Shown here piece by piece: positions 43,940 to 55,654 of a DNA stretch of 64,000 nucleotides (positions are counted from its first letter, which is position 1; each line of letters opens with the position of its first letter). Origin of the DNA: Symsagittifera roscoffensis (taxonomy: Eukaryota > Xenacoelomorpha > Acoela > Convolutidae); contig NC_087066.1 in the NCBI RefSeq assembly GCF_963678635.1, positions 24,543,012-24,607,011 on the forward strand, read 5' to 3'. The notes beneath the pieces were generated by a model. That model did not search any database, was not told the origin of the DNA, and saw only the letters and a program-made list of their open reading frames with translations. A program made the translations under genes and the position numbers.

Positions 43940-44989
43940 CAGTTTGAGTTCTGGGCCCAAGACCCCTCCGGATTCTGGAATCCGGGGAATTAACGTCCTT
44001 ATTTCTTTTAAGAAGGCTGGACACACCGTCCCACCACCCTTCCCCGTTCGCGTGCATTGACCAGTAACGATTGTAGCGGTATAATCGTTACAATTCGGAG
44101 CGGTTTCTGACAACTTTCAGTTATCTGTGGTTATTTAATTCGTAGTTGTTTTCACCGCAACTACTGTTGTTCTGTTTTTCTTCTGTTTTTTCTCTAAAAT
44201 GCCCGTTTCAGCATTTCTCAGAAATGTGACGTCACAACTCGAATTTTCAATAGTTAAGAATACCAGAACATACTGAATTTCACGGTTTGTCTAATGGTTC
44301 AAATAACGTTGCTAATCCGTCAAAACCATTAACCTGGTAAAATGTTCTTTTCTGGTTGATAAAAATTCGAATACAAAATTGCATTTTCGTACATTCTGGT
44401 CAAATGTCACATACTCCTCGGACAGCCCGGTCAATGTCCCCACTGAGTCTTGTTGTCTTCATCAAAAGGGTACAGTGCCATCGTGTAACAGTCGCCTACT
44501 TAAGTCACACATGGGGTTAAAGAAAAATAGGCCCTATAACAATTGGCTCAAAAGTCAGGGACACTATCTCTTGTGTTTGTCTACCTCGAACGGTCGGAGC
44601 CAAATCAGTTCACTTGCGACATGAGACTAAAACCCTCGGTACAGCCTAAAGGCCACTACCAAAATTATTAATATGATTTGTGCGCGTTAATCTCCACAAT
44701 TCATAAAAAAACGGTTTTTAAACACTTGAGTTAATGAGAATTTTCTCGGCAAAATAATACCGGAAATTTGAAAATATAACAATAATTTTTAACAAGTTTT
44801 ATCATCGGTAACATCGGTAACATCGGTAACATCAGCCATAAAAAACTGCATAACTCAAAGCAAGCTGCAAAAAATGGCCAGTATTTGTCCTTGAGACAAA
44901 TTGCTCTTTTTAAAGGACGGCCCTAATCAAGGCTGAACCAAATTAGAGCGAAAAGACGGTTAAAATAGGTTCTGGGGAGTTGAACCTGG

Positions 44990-45803
44990 TTACGGAGCGT
45001 CCCATCAAGTTCGGGGCATATTTGAGTTCTAGAAAGAAAATGACCTAGTCGGGATTCGAACATCCTCCAGCCCTAAACAAGGAAGAACAGGAGCGAGCTT
45101 TACGGTCGGGCTGGTCAGTTTGCTCGCAACGGTCTTTATGTCGGTGGATCTCGCGCATGCGTCCTTGCCATAGTTCAGTCTTAGGACACGTGCGAGTGGA
45201 TAATGTCCACGTGGAGTGTCAGGCTCTATGACCCAAACCAAGTCGCCGGCTTTCAACTTAACGTCTGACTGGTTGTGTCACTTTGCCCTCCTATTGAGGG
45301 AAGGAATGTTTTCCCGCATCCACCGTGTCCATATTGCGTTAGCGTATGATTGCGCTCTGGCGAACTGCTTCTTATGGTCGAAGTTTTCTTCGAAACTTAG
45401 CGACGGAAAACTCGCTGCGTGTTGACCAAGGATAAAATGATTCGGGGTCAACGCCTCTAGATCTAGCGGATCGGAACTAACGGCCGTTATCGGTCTAGCT
45501 TTAAGTGATTGCTCAACAAGGCACAGCGTGGTTCTTAGGACCTCCTCAATTACTCTCCTAGTGCCTAGGATGTCATACAAAACGCGCTTGACACTCGACA
45601 CAAAACGCGCTTGACACTAGTACCGCGACGTGCAATAAACCTCTCCACGCCCATCACACAAGAACTTTTGTCGAGCGAGGGGACCACTTCAATGTGCACC
45701 GCTTTAGTGGCGAGACAGAAAAAACCCCACCTCTTTTCCGTCCTTCTCCGGATTAGAACTAGGAATGGCCCAAAGTAGTCGACACCTGCTACAAAGAAAT
45801 TGC
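44990..45803 (-). pseudogene. BEL/Pao integrase C-terminal fragment, unit A
   Basis: The minus strand starts VAGVDYFGPF (first catalytic Asp of the integrase core), then KRWGFFCLATKAVHIEV and GVERFIARRGTS. The central core with the second Asp is deleted. A 23-bp tandem duplication (GTGTCAAGCGCGTTTTGT twice, 45589-45625) shifts the frame. The sequence resumes at SVKRVLYDILGTRR with ARPITAVSSDPLDLEALTPN. It ends in the BEL-typical C-terminal domain KAGDLVWVIEPDTPRGHYPL to VKLAPVLP. A TGG-to-TGA change near 45278 adds a stop. Confidence 0.85.
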
Positions 45804-48800
45804 TACAAAGACAAGAACTTCACATTACACAAGGGAATATCGGAAAAATTACACCTTTAAGAAAAAGAAACTATCAAAATTTTGATAAACCTAGACACAG
45901 ACGAAACATCTAAGCTAACTGACCAAAAAAACAACAAATTTACACAACACAGAAATAACCTCCAAACTTATCACAAAAAAGAATACGCTCTCCGAGATCT
46001 AAAAAAGCAATTTTTTTCTAGATTCATTTGGCCAAAACAACACAAGACAACCAATCAAGAAACACCCAATAAATCGGTCACTTTAAAAAAGTCAATAATT
46101 TAATACCTCAAAAGAAAAACTCCAACAATGCCAATCATCTCGACTCCGATATCAGCCAAGAAAAGATAAGAGAATTTTCTACCCACAATCGAAATTAGTG
46201 AAAATTTTCGAAATTCATAACCCACCTTTAAAACAAAATAGCATAATCAAACTATGCGACTACCTGAAAATTCTTTCTGAAGTCTCCTTAACATCCTCAA
46301 AAAATATACATTTTATCTTTTTTCGCTGAACTGAAATTTCCAAATTAAATTTAAATCTCTAAGAATTATTATTCAAATATTCAGCCAATCGTCGCTCTTA
46401 AAAACTCTCATATTTCCAATTCGTCACAACGATTAAAAAAAAAGATTCGACTAAAATTCAACTCGAGCTGTAATTCTAAATTAAAACCTTGAGTTCAAAA
46501 ATGAACCAAACTTTCATATTTTATAACTTAAAAAATTATGTATGGAACTTACAACCCCTTTCAATTACCCAAAAAATTCAACAATATTTGTAAAAATCAG
46601 ACCAAAAAACTCCCAACCAAAACTAAGGAAATTAGCCTAAAGTTAAGAATTCACAAGATCTCCTAGCCTAAAGATACGCAAGAGAAGAAAAACACTGGTC
46701 CCCTCCAGACTGGTCTTCGCCAGTATTTGTCTTTAGCCAATTCACCTGACAAAATCAAATAAACAATCTGATATAACTCCGAAAAAAAACATAAAAATTA
46801 TTCGAAAATTTGAAATCAGTCTTCAAACGCTCACTTTTAAACATAGTCGTCCAAGGTTTCAAAAAAACTCCAATCAATTTATTTAATTTGAAACCAATTT
46901 TTCTAAACGTTTGCATTATACTTTGAGTTGATACCTTAGCATTCATAGTAGTATTTTTTTCTAGTTTTTGTATTTAATTCGCTCTTTCTAGTTTTATTAC
47001 AAATCTATATTTCTCTCCAGCATGCCACTGACAACCTAATCAGGTACGATAACTACCAATATCTTTTCTTGTAATCTTCCTAGCGGTAGTTGCAGCCCTA
47101 ATATTAGCACTTTACTTGTCTTAAGAAAGCAATATTTTCCTTAATACTAGCAATCGCTTTTATAATTGCTTTTGCGAAGACTACTACCAAGAGCAGATTT
47201 CATCTTAATTTTATCTGAGTAAAAAATACAAAAAACCTTGATCACTTTTGCTGATCAATACCCAATAACAGATCCCCCATCTCTCAAACCTTCTAAAAAT
47301 CCAAACTCGCACAGTCGATAAATCAAACTCTTCCTTAACCTGTCCTCACAACATCTACAATGATATCATACGTCGAAAACCCATAAACTTTTGAAGAAAG
47401 ACAAGTACCTTTATCAGAACCACTAACTCCAGTACACCATAACGCTCCCATATGTGCACCACAACACGAACCGACACAGGATCTCTACCCACCGTTATCA
47501 TAAGATTTGAACAGATCTCGATAATAGTCAAAGTCAAAACACTCCAAATGAAAGACAAATATTTCAACCAGGACGTAACAGAAACTTCGCAACATCTTGA
47601 ATACCATTCAACATACTCTGGCAACCAGCATCTTCTACTTCCTCAATCCTCCCAACAACTATAGGAAACACTCCCCCACCTAAAAGTCTAAGTTCACCTC
47701 AAAATACACGAAACCTACCATCTGACTACCTAGGCTCAGTTCCAACCTCAGAATAAATTGAAGAAAACCCATTTAACCCCCAAACCCCCTCACAAAGACA
47801 TCTGCATTGCATGAACTACCCATTTCCCCACGGCGAGCCAGGGCTAGCTAACAACCCGATCAATCTGTATTCTAGTAAAATTTAATCAACCCAACCAAAA
47901 ACACTTTCCCTACCCACAACACTATCAAAGCAATTACTTCATCTCTAAATTTCTTTCCCATAAAATTACAAGAACATCACAAAAAAAAGAACCTAAAAAC
48001 ACTAATGAACCCCTCCAATTAGATTGAACACTTTGTAGCAACTCCTCTTTTATTTCGTCAACATTTGGATAGCCCCCGATTCCACAATTGGGCATCAAAT
48101 TGATAGCAATATAGACAAGACATCCAGAAAGATATACAAGATCAAAATATTCAGATTTTATCAAAGCAAATTCACCTTTTACCACTATCTCAACCAGACA
48201 TAACAATGAAACCTTGCCTCCCATATTTATTTGTACGGAGTTTGTTTATAAAAACGAGAGATACATTCGAAAGACCATTGGTTATACATCGTCTTACCAG
48301 CCCTTTTTAGGACTATCAAACATATGTATTTCTTAATTTTGTTATCTTTCAATATTTTTTAACCAAGTAACACAAGGCTAATCAGAATCGCAAGATATTG
48401 AAACAAATAATTTCAATGCTAAAATCTACTCTACGGTCGGCGCTACCACGCTTGTAGGCTATAAAATCATAAAAATAATAGAGCTCAATCCCAAAGATTG
48501 TAAACAAAATGAACTAAAACAATTAAAGTTTGTTCAAAACAAAGATAACACCCAAACACTTGTAAATTTGCACATCTTACCAAACTCAACACATCAACAT
48601 CAAATTGAAAAAAATCACGGCCATATACAACTTGACGAAAAATACCCGTATCATAGCTCACACGGACAATTTACTTGATCGACACGATACAAATGGATAA
48701 CCCATATTGGAAAAAATGACCCATGAAATTGCAAAACTAGCACAAAAAACACCAGGTACCAAGAAATGATGTTTTTTATTGAAAAAAAAACAACTTCAGC

Positions 48801-50107
48801 TCACACGAGATTTAGAAGACGACACTATAATATATCAAGGCGTACTTTTACCCCACAAATCTCACCCAGGCAACCATTAATTGATTCATAGAAGACTTCT
48901 TGAACCACCTTCCAAGTTGCAAAAGTTAAAGCACAAATGATTAAGTTCACAAAAAAAACATTTCATAGGTTTTATGCTGTTTGGCAAAGTGCATCCACAT
49001 GAAAAACGCAAACTAGAGATCAATATCGAAAATTGAAAAGAAGAGAAAAAAATTAATACCTTTTCAAACAAAATTCGCCAGTAAAAATTGGAACCCACTT
49101 TTAAAACCCAAGATTTCGAAATCCTAGTTGATTATAAAAAAAGATTCGACATGAAAACAGAAAATTTCATAATTCCATAACACGCTAAAAATCAGAACGG
49201 AAACGATGAAAGTTTTTATACAGGTAAACTACGAAGGAAAAACGGAAAAACAAAAGGAAAATTTCCTTCAGAAAACAGTGATTCTACACGCTTACAAGAA
49301 CTATCACCAATGAGTCACGCAGCTTTTGGATCAATCCATTATGACATTAGTTTAAACTTGATTACACTATGAGACGATTTTCATGAGAAATGTCACTATC
49401 AGAACTCGAAAAACTAAATCATTTTCGTAATTTAGAAAGAAAACAAATACCAAAATCACGAGCACTGGCATTAAAAAAGTCCTTATGCAGGATAGCTCCT
49501 CTCAAGATAATGCTCAAGTTTCCTTGATTACGAAGGAAACATCCACTGGTACTACACTTGCACTACAAAACCTCACCACTCTATGTCTTTGCAGACAAAG
49601 ATGCTGTCAGCAGATACAAACCTTTTACAAAAATAAATTTCATTTTGACGATACAAAATCAAGACGAAGACATTTTTGATACACCGCCGTCCCCTGTAGA
49701 TCAGTTTATAAATACAACGTAGTACAGCTCAATCCCGATGACGACAAATACTTTTTCCTCACACCATACACCAAATAAAGCCATCTTTAAATAAAACTTA
49801 AAGAGAAAGCACACGCGTAATTGCTAGAAACATAATATCGACCTACAACCAATAGTGAATTATTCTAAATCCGATATACAACATCATATACCAACAAAAC
49901 AATTCCAAGAACCTCTTACAAAAACGGACACCATAAAAAGACAAACGTTTGATCAAAATCATTGGAGACTTGGTGAAACCGCTGGTTTCTCAAATATATA
50001 CAACCAAGACTATGGTGAAATTTTTAGCGGTATTAAACATTACATTTATCGCAATGGAGAAATACTAGCATTTTAAGATGGCTCTATTACATTTAAAAAA
50101 AATTTAA
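45804..50107 (+). mobile_element. Decayed body of an LTR retroelement (copy 2 family), unit A
   Basis: The plus strand switches at about 45804 to the same G-poor, A/C-rich composition as the element at 1-2577 and keeps it to the junction. All frames are broken. I can name only the end: 49855-50076 matches the beginning of the env-like ORF (GETAGFSNIYNQDYG against AETAGFADIYTQDYS). The fragments upstream at 48900-49700 have cysteine-containing, env-like character. No gag or pol motif was recognised in 45804-48800. Confidence 0.6.
49855..50076 (+). pseudogene. Env-like fragment, unit A
   Basis: It aligns with 5-180 of the left-hand element; the frame closes by a stop at 50074. The rest of the gene was cut off at the tandem-duplication junction. 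Confidence 0.7.
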
Positions 50108-50305
50108 AAAAAAAAAGAATCTTTAAATGATTAATCGGTTTTTGGCCTTATTCGTTGGGCGAAACAGTTGTGCTTTTGCGCTTAGTAGAGGTAAAAGTTT
50201 AGCGCTAAGCTACATTGAACTCCCATCACTCATTCCCGAGAGATCAGCTAATGCATTGTTTAACTTTGATTGATGGAAGCTCAATTTGAATTTTAGGAAG
50301 CTCAC

Positions 50306-50447
50306 CCGGGTCATTGTTTGATGCAGCCAATAAAGGGGTCTTGACGGTTTCCATTTCGAAAGAAGCTGGAGATGGAGTACTGCTTGGTTTGGATTCAACA
50401 TCATCGAGCGGGGTCGGTACACCTGTCTCGCTTCCTTCGCTGGCCAT
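50306..50447 (-). CDS. Orphan first-exon-like ORF, unit B
   Basis: Copy of the 39309-39450 sequence with the same ATG, frame and donor site. Downstream on the minus strand it meets the duplication junction at 50116, so any later exons cannot be local to this copy. Confidence 0.35.
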
Positions 50448-50686
50448 GGTTGGTTATTTGATACGGCGACAAAGTTAAGCAATCGATCTAATGAATCTTA
50501 AAAGATATTGAACAAAGTTAGACAATTAGCAGTGTTGTACGAACAAAAATTAAACTCAAAAGCACTTCAATGAAAAAATAAACTAAGTATAGCAATAAGC
50601 TAGATCCAAAAAATCAAACTCTACAATTGCAATGTGCTTCATAGTCTGGCGACAAGCGTTTTTAATATGAAGCAAGCGGTCGTAGG

Positions 50687-50737
50687 AACAACAGGGGCGT
50701 AGCTGAGGTTCGCAACACTTGCGATACAGAACAAAGC
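50687..50737 (+). repeat. GCGAAGC hairpin repeat, diverged copy, unit B
   Basis: Same sequence as the 39690 copy, carried by the tandem duplication. Confidence 0.5.
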
Positions 50738-50874
50738 CGCGCTACGGCGAATCGGTAGTGATTTGTACGGCGCCGTTATCACTGCGAGTGTCCGTGCAAC
50801 TGCTAAGTTGGAAGTAAACAAAATCAAGTAAAAAAGTTGGAAGTAAAAAAGGGGTAGAATGCGAAGCTTGTTTG

Positions 50875-52406
50875 ATTTGATACCACTTAGGGTGTGGTAA
50901 AATATCAGAATCCGAATACGCAGACATCGCTGAAACAGTATGGTATTGCATGACTTGCAAAAAACAACAGGAAGCAGATCGGACTGTGTTAAAGTTTTTC
51001 TAAGATATGTGGACGACATAGTTAGAACGTTCAAGGGCGATCCTGGGGTAGTTCTCGAGGCTACCAATAAGTTCCATCCAAATTTGCAGTTCACCATAGA
51101 AGAACTTGATAGTAACGGTAATTTGGCCTTTTTGGACTTAAAAGTACACAAACAAGGCACACCACTTCGTCCCGTCCTTTCTTTACCTGGTAGCTCATGT
51201 GACAACCTAAATAAACCATTGGCAAAGTACTTTGCTGAAATTGAGGGGGCAAACATAGAAACGAACACTCAAATGGCCAGGGAGATCGTGGAGAAAACTG
51301 AGTTGGATGTAAAAGAGTTTGTACACTAATGTCCCGCTCAAGGAAGCGGTTGAAATAGCCCCGAGGAGATTATATGAGCAAGTCAGCCCTCCGGAAACAT
51401 CTCGCGAGACTATGAAAACACTACTGAGTTTTTCTAAGATATGTGGACGACATAGTTAGAACGGTCAAGGGCAATCATGGGGTAGTTCACGAGGCTGCCA
51501 CTAAGTTGCATCCAAACTTGCAGTTCACCATAGAACTTGATAGTAACGGTAATTTGGCCTTTTTGGACTTAAATGTCAACGCGGATTCAGCAAAAAAGGT
51601 CACAAGTGGTTGGTACCAAAAACACACTGATACCGGCACCATTCTAATTTTCAGAGGCTGCGCACCTTCGCAGTACAAAAAAAAACGTTATTGAAGGGAC
51701 GGTTCTTAGGGTTTTCAGAAGTACCTCAACATGGGAAGATTGTGACCAGTTTTTGGAAAAAAAGTCGGAAGCAATGGATTGAAATCCAATATCCGAAAAA
51801 TTGGTCTGACAGGGTAGTGTTTGAAACTCTTAACAAGATCATTGAGGGATAGAAAAATTTAGAGGTGAAGGCATCAGAACCGAGAAATGATAAATGGTTG
51901 AAAGACTCGCCCCCTTCTTACAATGCAAGATCGAGGCAGTCTATCTCAACTGTTAGCTGCAGAGGTTCGGCTAATATCCGGGGCACAAATAATTTTTACA
52001 TCAAGAAAATTGAAAACAAGCTTGCCATCCCTCAAAACTTCCTTTTCTCGTGAGTTGAGATCTAAAGTGGTGTACAAGCTTACATGTAGTGGATGTAAAT
52101 CCACCTATGTCGGCCTGACAGTCCGACATTTAGCCACGAGGGTCGATGAACACCGCAAAGGGGACTCCCCAAAACTTGTTAGAATGTAACAAGGAGGTAG
52201 GTGGTACTGCTGAGCTGAGGTCAGAGATTATAGACTAAACAGAAAACACTCATAAGCTACTGACATTAGAGGCTTTGCATATTTGGAGAGAGAGGCCAAA
52301 GATCAACACACGCGATGAATTCAGGAGCCGAGATTTAACACTAAATTTACAGTCTATATATAACATGGCTAAAAGTTAAAAAACAGACATGTCAGAATCA
52401 AAAGTA
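50875..52406 (+). pseudogene. Penelope-like element, rearranged, unit B
   Basis: Same structure as in unit A, including the duplicated RT motif C block and the GIY-YIG remnant (52043-52189). The rearrangement therefore predates the tandem duplication. Small differences exist, for example VDDI here against VDDL in unit A. Confidence 0.85.
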
Positions 52407-52603
52407 TTCCCAAATCGAAATTTTACAACAATGAAAAAAAAAAAAAATTCAGAAGTTTACAGGAAAATGTTATTCATGATTACGTAATTATATTATGTAA
52501 CTACAGTTGGTTAAATTTGATTGGTGAAAAAGTTTTGGAGCTTTTTCAGACTTGTTTCTCATTTTTCAGATCTTTGATCGTTTTGTAAATATTGTAAGAA
52601 ATT

Positions 52604-52646
52604 TTATTCCTGATGATGCACAAAATGTGCGATGACGTTTGAGTTA
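52604..52646 (+). ncRNA. Hammerhead-ribozyme-like remnant, unit B
   Basis: Identical motif to unit A with CTGATGA at 52610-52616, including the same disrupted second core box. Confidence 0.45.
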
Positions 52647-53721
52647 ACATTTTAAATTTCTTATAAATAAATTCAAATTTCAATATTCTAATTACTTCTT
52701 TTATCATACACCTTGAAAAAATGACAAAAATTTACCGAAATTAGATTTGATAGAAAACATATTTAGGTTAGATTCGGTTATTTTTGAGTATTGAGAGTTG
52801 CAAAAAGTTCGTACAGACGAAAGTAATTCAAAAGAACAATCTGCTAATTTGAGCAATTTCTGCATGCAAATTTGAATTTTTAGGTGACATTGAGACCTAC
52901 TTTCTGTCTGAAAAACTAGCGTTTGCACGCAAAAATTGTCTGAAAAAGTTCATTTGCTCTATAATTATTTTTGTCTGTCCTAATTTTTAGCTGTTTATTT
53001 TAATTGCCAAATAGTTTCATGAGATTCAAAAATTTTCCAATTGTCCCGGATTTCCCCATTTTGCTCTTGAATATCTCAATATTAGCTGAGCAAGATTATG
53101 GATATTCTCAGTTTCGTTTCTATGTGCTTGTCATATGATATTGACAATTGTTTACAACGAATTACAAGAAAGTCTTTTGTTTTGGCGTCATAATTATTAT
53201 TCAGGGATGTGTTTTCAGACATCAAAAATTATCAAATAAGTTCAAGTTGTAGCCCGGGTATCATCTTAAATGCTGAAAAAAATTGCAACATTCGCCCGGA
53301 AGTACATATCGACGAAAAATAAAGCAAGGTTGTAAAACGACTGGCTAGCGCCTAAACACAGCTATACATGCTTTTAACCGTCTCTACCTTAGCCAGTTCT
53401 TTGTGTGGTCCTTTTGACATTGGGTCGACAAAATCGTTACTGTTTTGGGCTATAGGCCAAAACGCTCAGATTAACTTAATTAAATGCGAAAATAGTGAGC
53501 TCATGGCTGGGCCTCAGTTTCCTCAGACCATGAGGTCACTCCTAAAAACAGGGCTAATACTTATTTATTACATTATGATTGTTTTTATTCAGTAGATAAA
53601 AATCATCATTCCCATAGGAGATGGATCGACCCTTTCCCTCAACTCCTAGCTTCTCATTATCTGAAAATGAAACAGGATGTTAATTAAATTCAATTCAGAA
53701 CATGACCAGGAAGCTAAAAGT

Positions 53722-53787
53722 TTATATATATATATATATATATATATACTATATATATAATATATACTAATATATATATATATATTT
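53722..53787. repeat. Interrupted (TA)n microsatellite, unit B
   Basis: TA repeats broken by TACTATA and TACTAATA. The alleles have diverged since duplication. Confidence 0.95.
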
Positions 53788-54849
53788 ATCAGTTTGAGTT
53801 CTGGGCCCAAGACCCCTCCGGATTCTGGAATCCGGGGAATTAACGTCCTTATTTCTTTTAAGAAGGCTGGACACACCGTCCCACCACCCTTCCCCGTTTT
53901 GCGTGCATTGACCAGTAACGATTGTAGCGGTATAATCGTTACAATTCGGAGCGGTTTCTGACAACTTTCAGTTATCTGTGGTTATTTAATTCGTAGTTGT
54001 TTTCACCGCAACTACTGTTGTTCTGTTTTTCTTCTGTTTTTTCTCTAAAATGCCCGTTTCAGCATTTCTCAGAAATGTGACGTCACAACTCGAATTTTCA
54101 ATAATTAAGAACACCAGAACATACTGAATTTCACGGTTTGTCTAATGGTTCAAATAACGTTGCTAATCCGTCAAAACCATTAACCTGGTAAAATGTTCTT
54201 TTCTGGTTGATAAAAATTCGAATACAAAATTGCATTTTCGTACATTCTGGTCAAATGTCACATACTCCTCGGACAGCCCGGTCAATGTCCCCACTGAGTC
54301 TTGTAGTCTTCATCAAAAGGGTACAGTGCCATCGTGTAACAGTCGCCTACTTAAGTCACACATGGGGTTAAAGAAAAATAGGCCCTATAACAATTGGCTC
54401 AAAAGTCAGGGACACTATCTCTTGTGTTTGTCTACCTCGAACGGTCGGAGCCAAATCAGTTCACTTGCGACATGAGACTAAAACCCTCGGTACAGCCTAA
54501 AGGCCCACTACCAAAATTATTTTTTATGATTTGTGCGCGTTAATCTCCACAATTCATAAAAAAACGGTTTTTAAACACTTGAGTTAATGAGAATTTTCTC
54601 GGCAAAATAATACCGGAAATTTGAAAATATAACAATAATTTTTAACAAGTTTTATCATCGGTAACATCGGTAACATCGGTAACATCAGCCATAAAAAAAC
54701 TTGCATAACTCAAAGCAAGCTGCAAAAAATGGCCAGTATTTGTCCTTGAGGACAAATTGCTCTTTTTAAAGGACGGCCCTAATCAAGGCTGAACCAAATT
54801 AGAGCGAAAAGACGGTTAAAAATAGGTTCTGGGGAGTTGAACCTGGTTA

Positions 54850-55654
54850 CGGAGCGTCCCATCAAGTTCGGGGTGAGTTCTAGAAAGAAAATGACCTAGT
54901 CGGGATTCGAACATCCTCCAGCCCTAAACAAGGAAGAACAGGAGCGAGCTTTACGGTCGGGCTGGTCAGTTTGCTCGCAACGGTCTTTATGTCGGTGGAT
55001 CTCGCGCATCCGTCCTTGCCATAGTGCAGTCTTAGGACACGTGCGAGTGGATAATGTCCACGTGGAGTGTCAGGCTCTATGACCCAAACCATGTCGCCGG
55101 CTTTCAACTTAACGTCTGACTGGTTGTGTCACTTTGCCCTCCTATTGAGGGAAGGAATGTTTTCCCGCATCTACCGTGTCCATATTGCGTTAGCGTATGA
55201 TTGCGCTCTGGCGAACCGCTTCTTATGGTCGAAGTTTTCTTCGAAACTTAGCGACGGAAAACTCGCTGCGTGTTGACCAAGGATAAAATGATTCGGGGTC
55301 AACGCCTCTAGATCTAGCGGATCGGAACTAACGGCCGTTATCGGTCTAGCGTTAAGTGATTGCTCAACAAGGCACAGCGTGGTTCTTAGGACCTCCTCAA
55401 TTACTCTCCTAGTGCCTAGGATGTCATACAAAACGCGCTTGACACTCGACACAAAACGCGCTTGACACTAGTACCGCGACGTGCAATAAACCTCTCCACG
55501 CCCATCACACAAGAACTTTTGTCGAGCGAGGGGACCACTTCAATGTGCACCGCTTTAGTGGCGAGACAGAAAAAACCCCACCTCTTTTCCGTCCTTCTCC
55601 GGATTAGAACTAGGAATGGCCCAAAGTAGTCGACACCTGCTACAAAGAAATTGC
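54850..55654 (-). pseudogene. BEL/Pao integrase C-terminal fragment, unit B
   Basis: Same fragment, deletion, 23-bp duplication and TGA as unit A, plus a private TGG-to-TAG nonsense change near 55171. That change arose after the duplication, confirming relaxed constraint. Confidence 0.85.

Larger units (their letters stand above)
42661..44980. other. Unassigned repeat sequence of unit A
   Basis: The Penelope 3' region is followed by AT-rich DNA with no recognised gene and a long (TA)n at 43868-43937. Short frames at 43514-43714 and 44379-44624 persist in both units, but recent duplication explains that. Part of it may be the LTR of the adjacent BEL/Pao fragment; no LTR pair is visible. Confidence 0.5.
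39119..50115 (+). repeat. Large tandem duplication, unit A (10,997 bp)
   Basis: It begins AGAATCTTTAAATGATTAAT and is directly repeated from 50116. Order inside: orphan exon (minus), hairpin repeat, LINE (unit A only), Penelope-like element, (TA)n, BEL/Pao integrase (minus), decayed LTR-element body. Side by side the units differ by scattered substitutions and a few indels. The junction 50107-50116 is a run of A joining the env-like pseudogene to the left border sequence. Confidence 0.95.
52407..54850. other. Unassigned repeat sequence of unit B
   Basis: Counterpart of 42661-44980. It differs by an extra 108 bp (53069-53176) and an interrupted (TA)n at 53722-53787. Confidence 0.5.

Noticed and set aside
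43860-44113. Frames encoding alternating Ile-Tyr runs
   Set aside because: Direct translation of the (TA)n microsatellite.
44800-44835. ATCGGTAAC short tandem repeat as a regulatory array
   Set aside because: Only three to four 9-bp units, readily explained by replication slippage.
47355-48224. Minus-strand frames of about 90 codons duplicated in both units
   Set aside because: They lie antisense to the decayed LTR element. Their persistence in both units follows from the recent duplication and is not evidence of selection.
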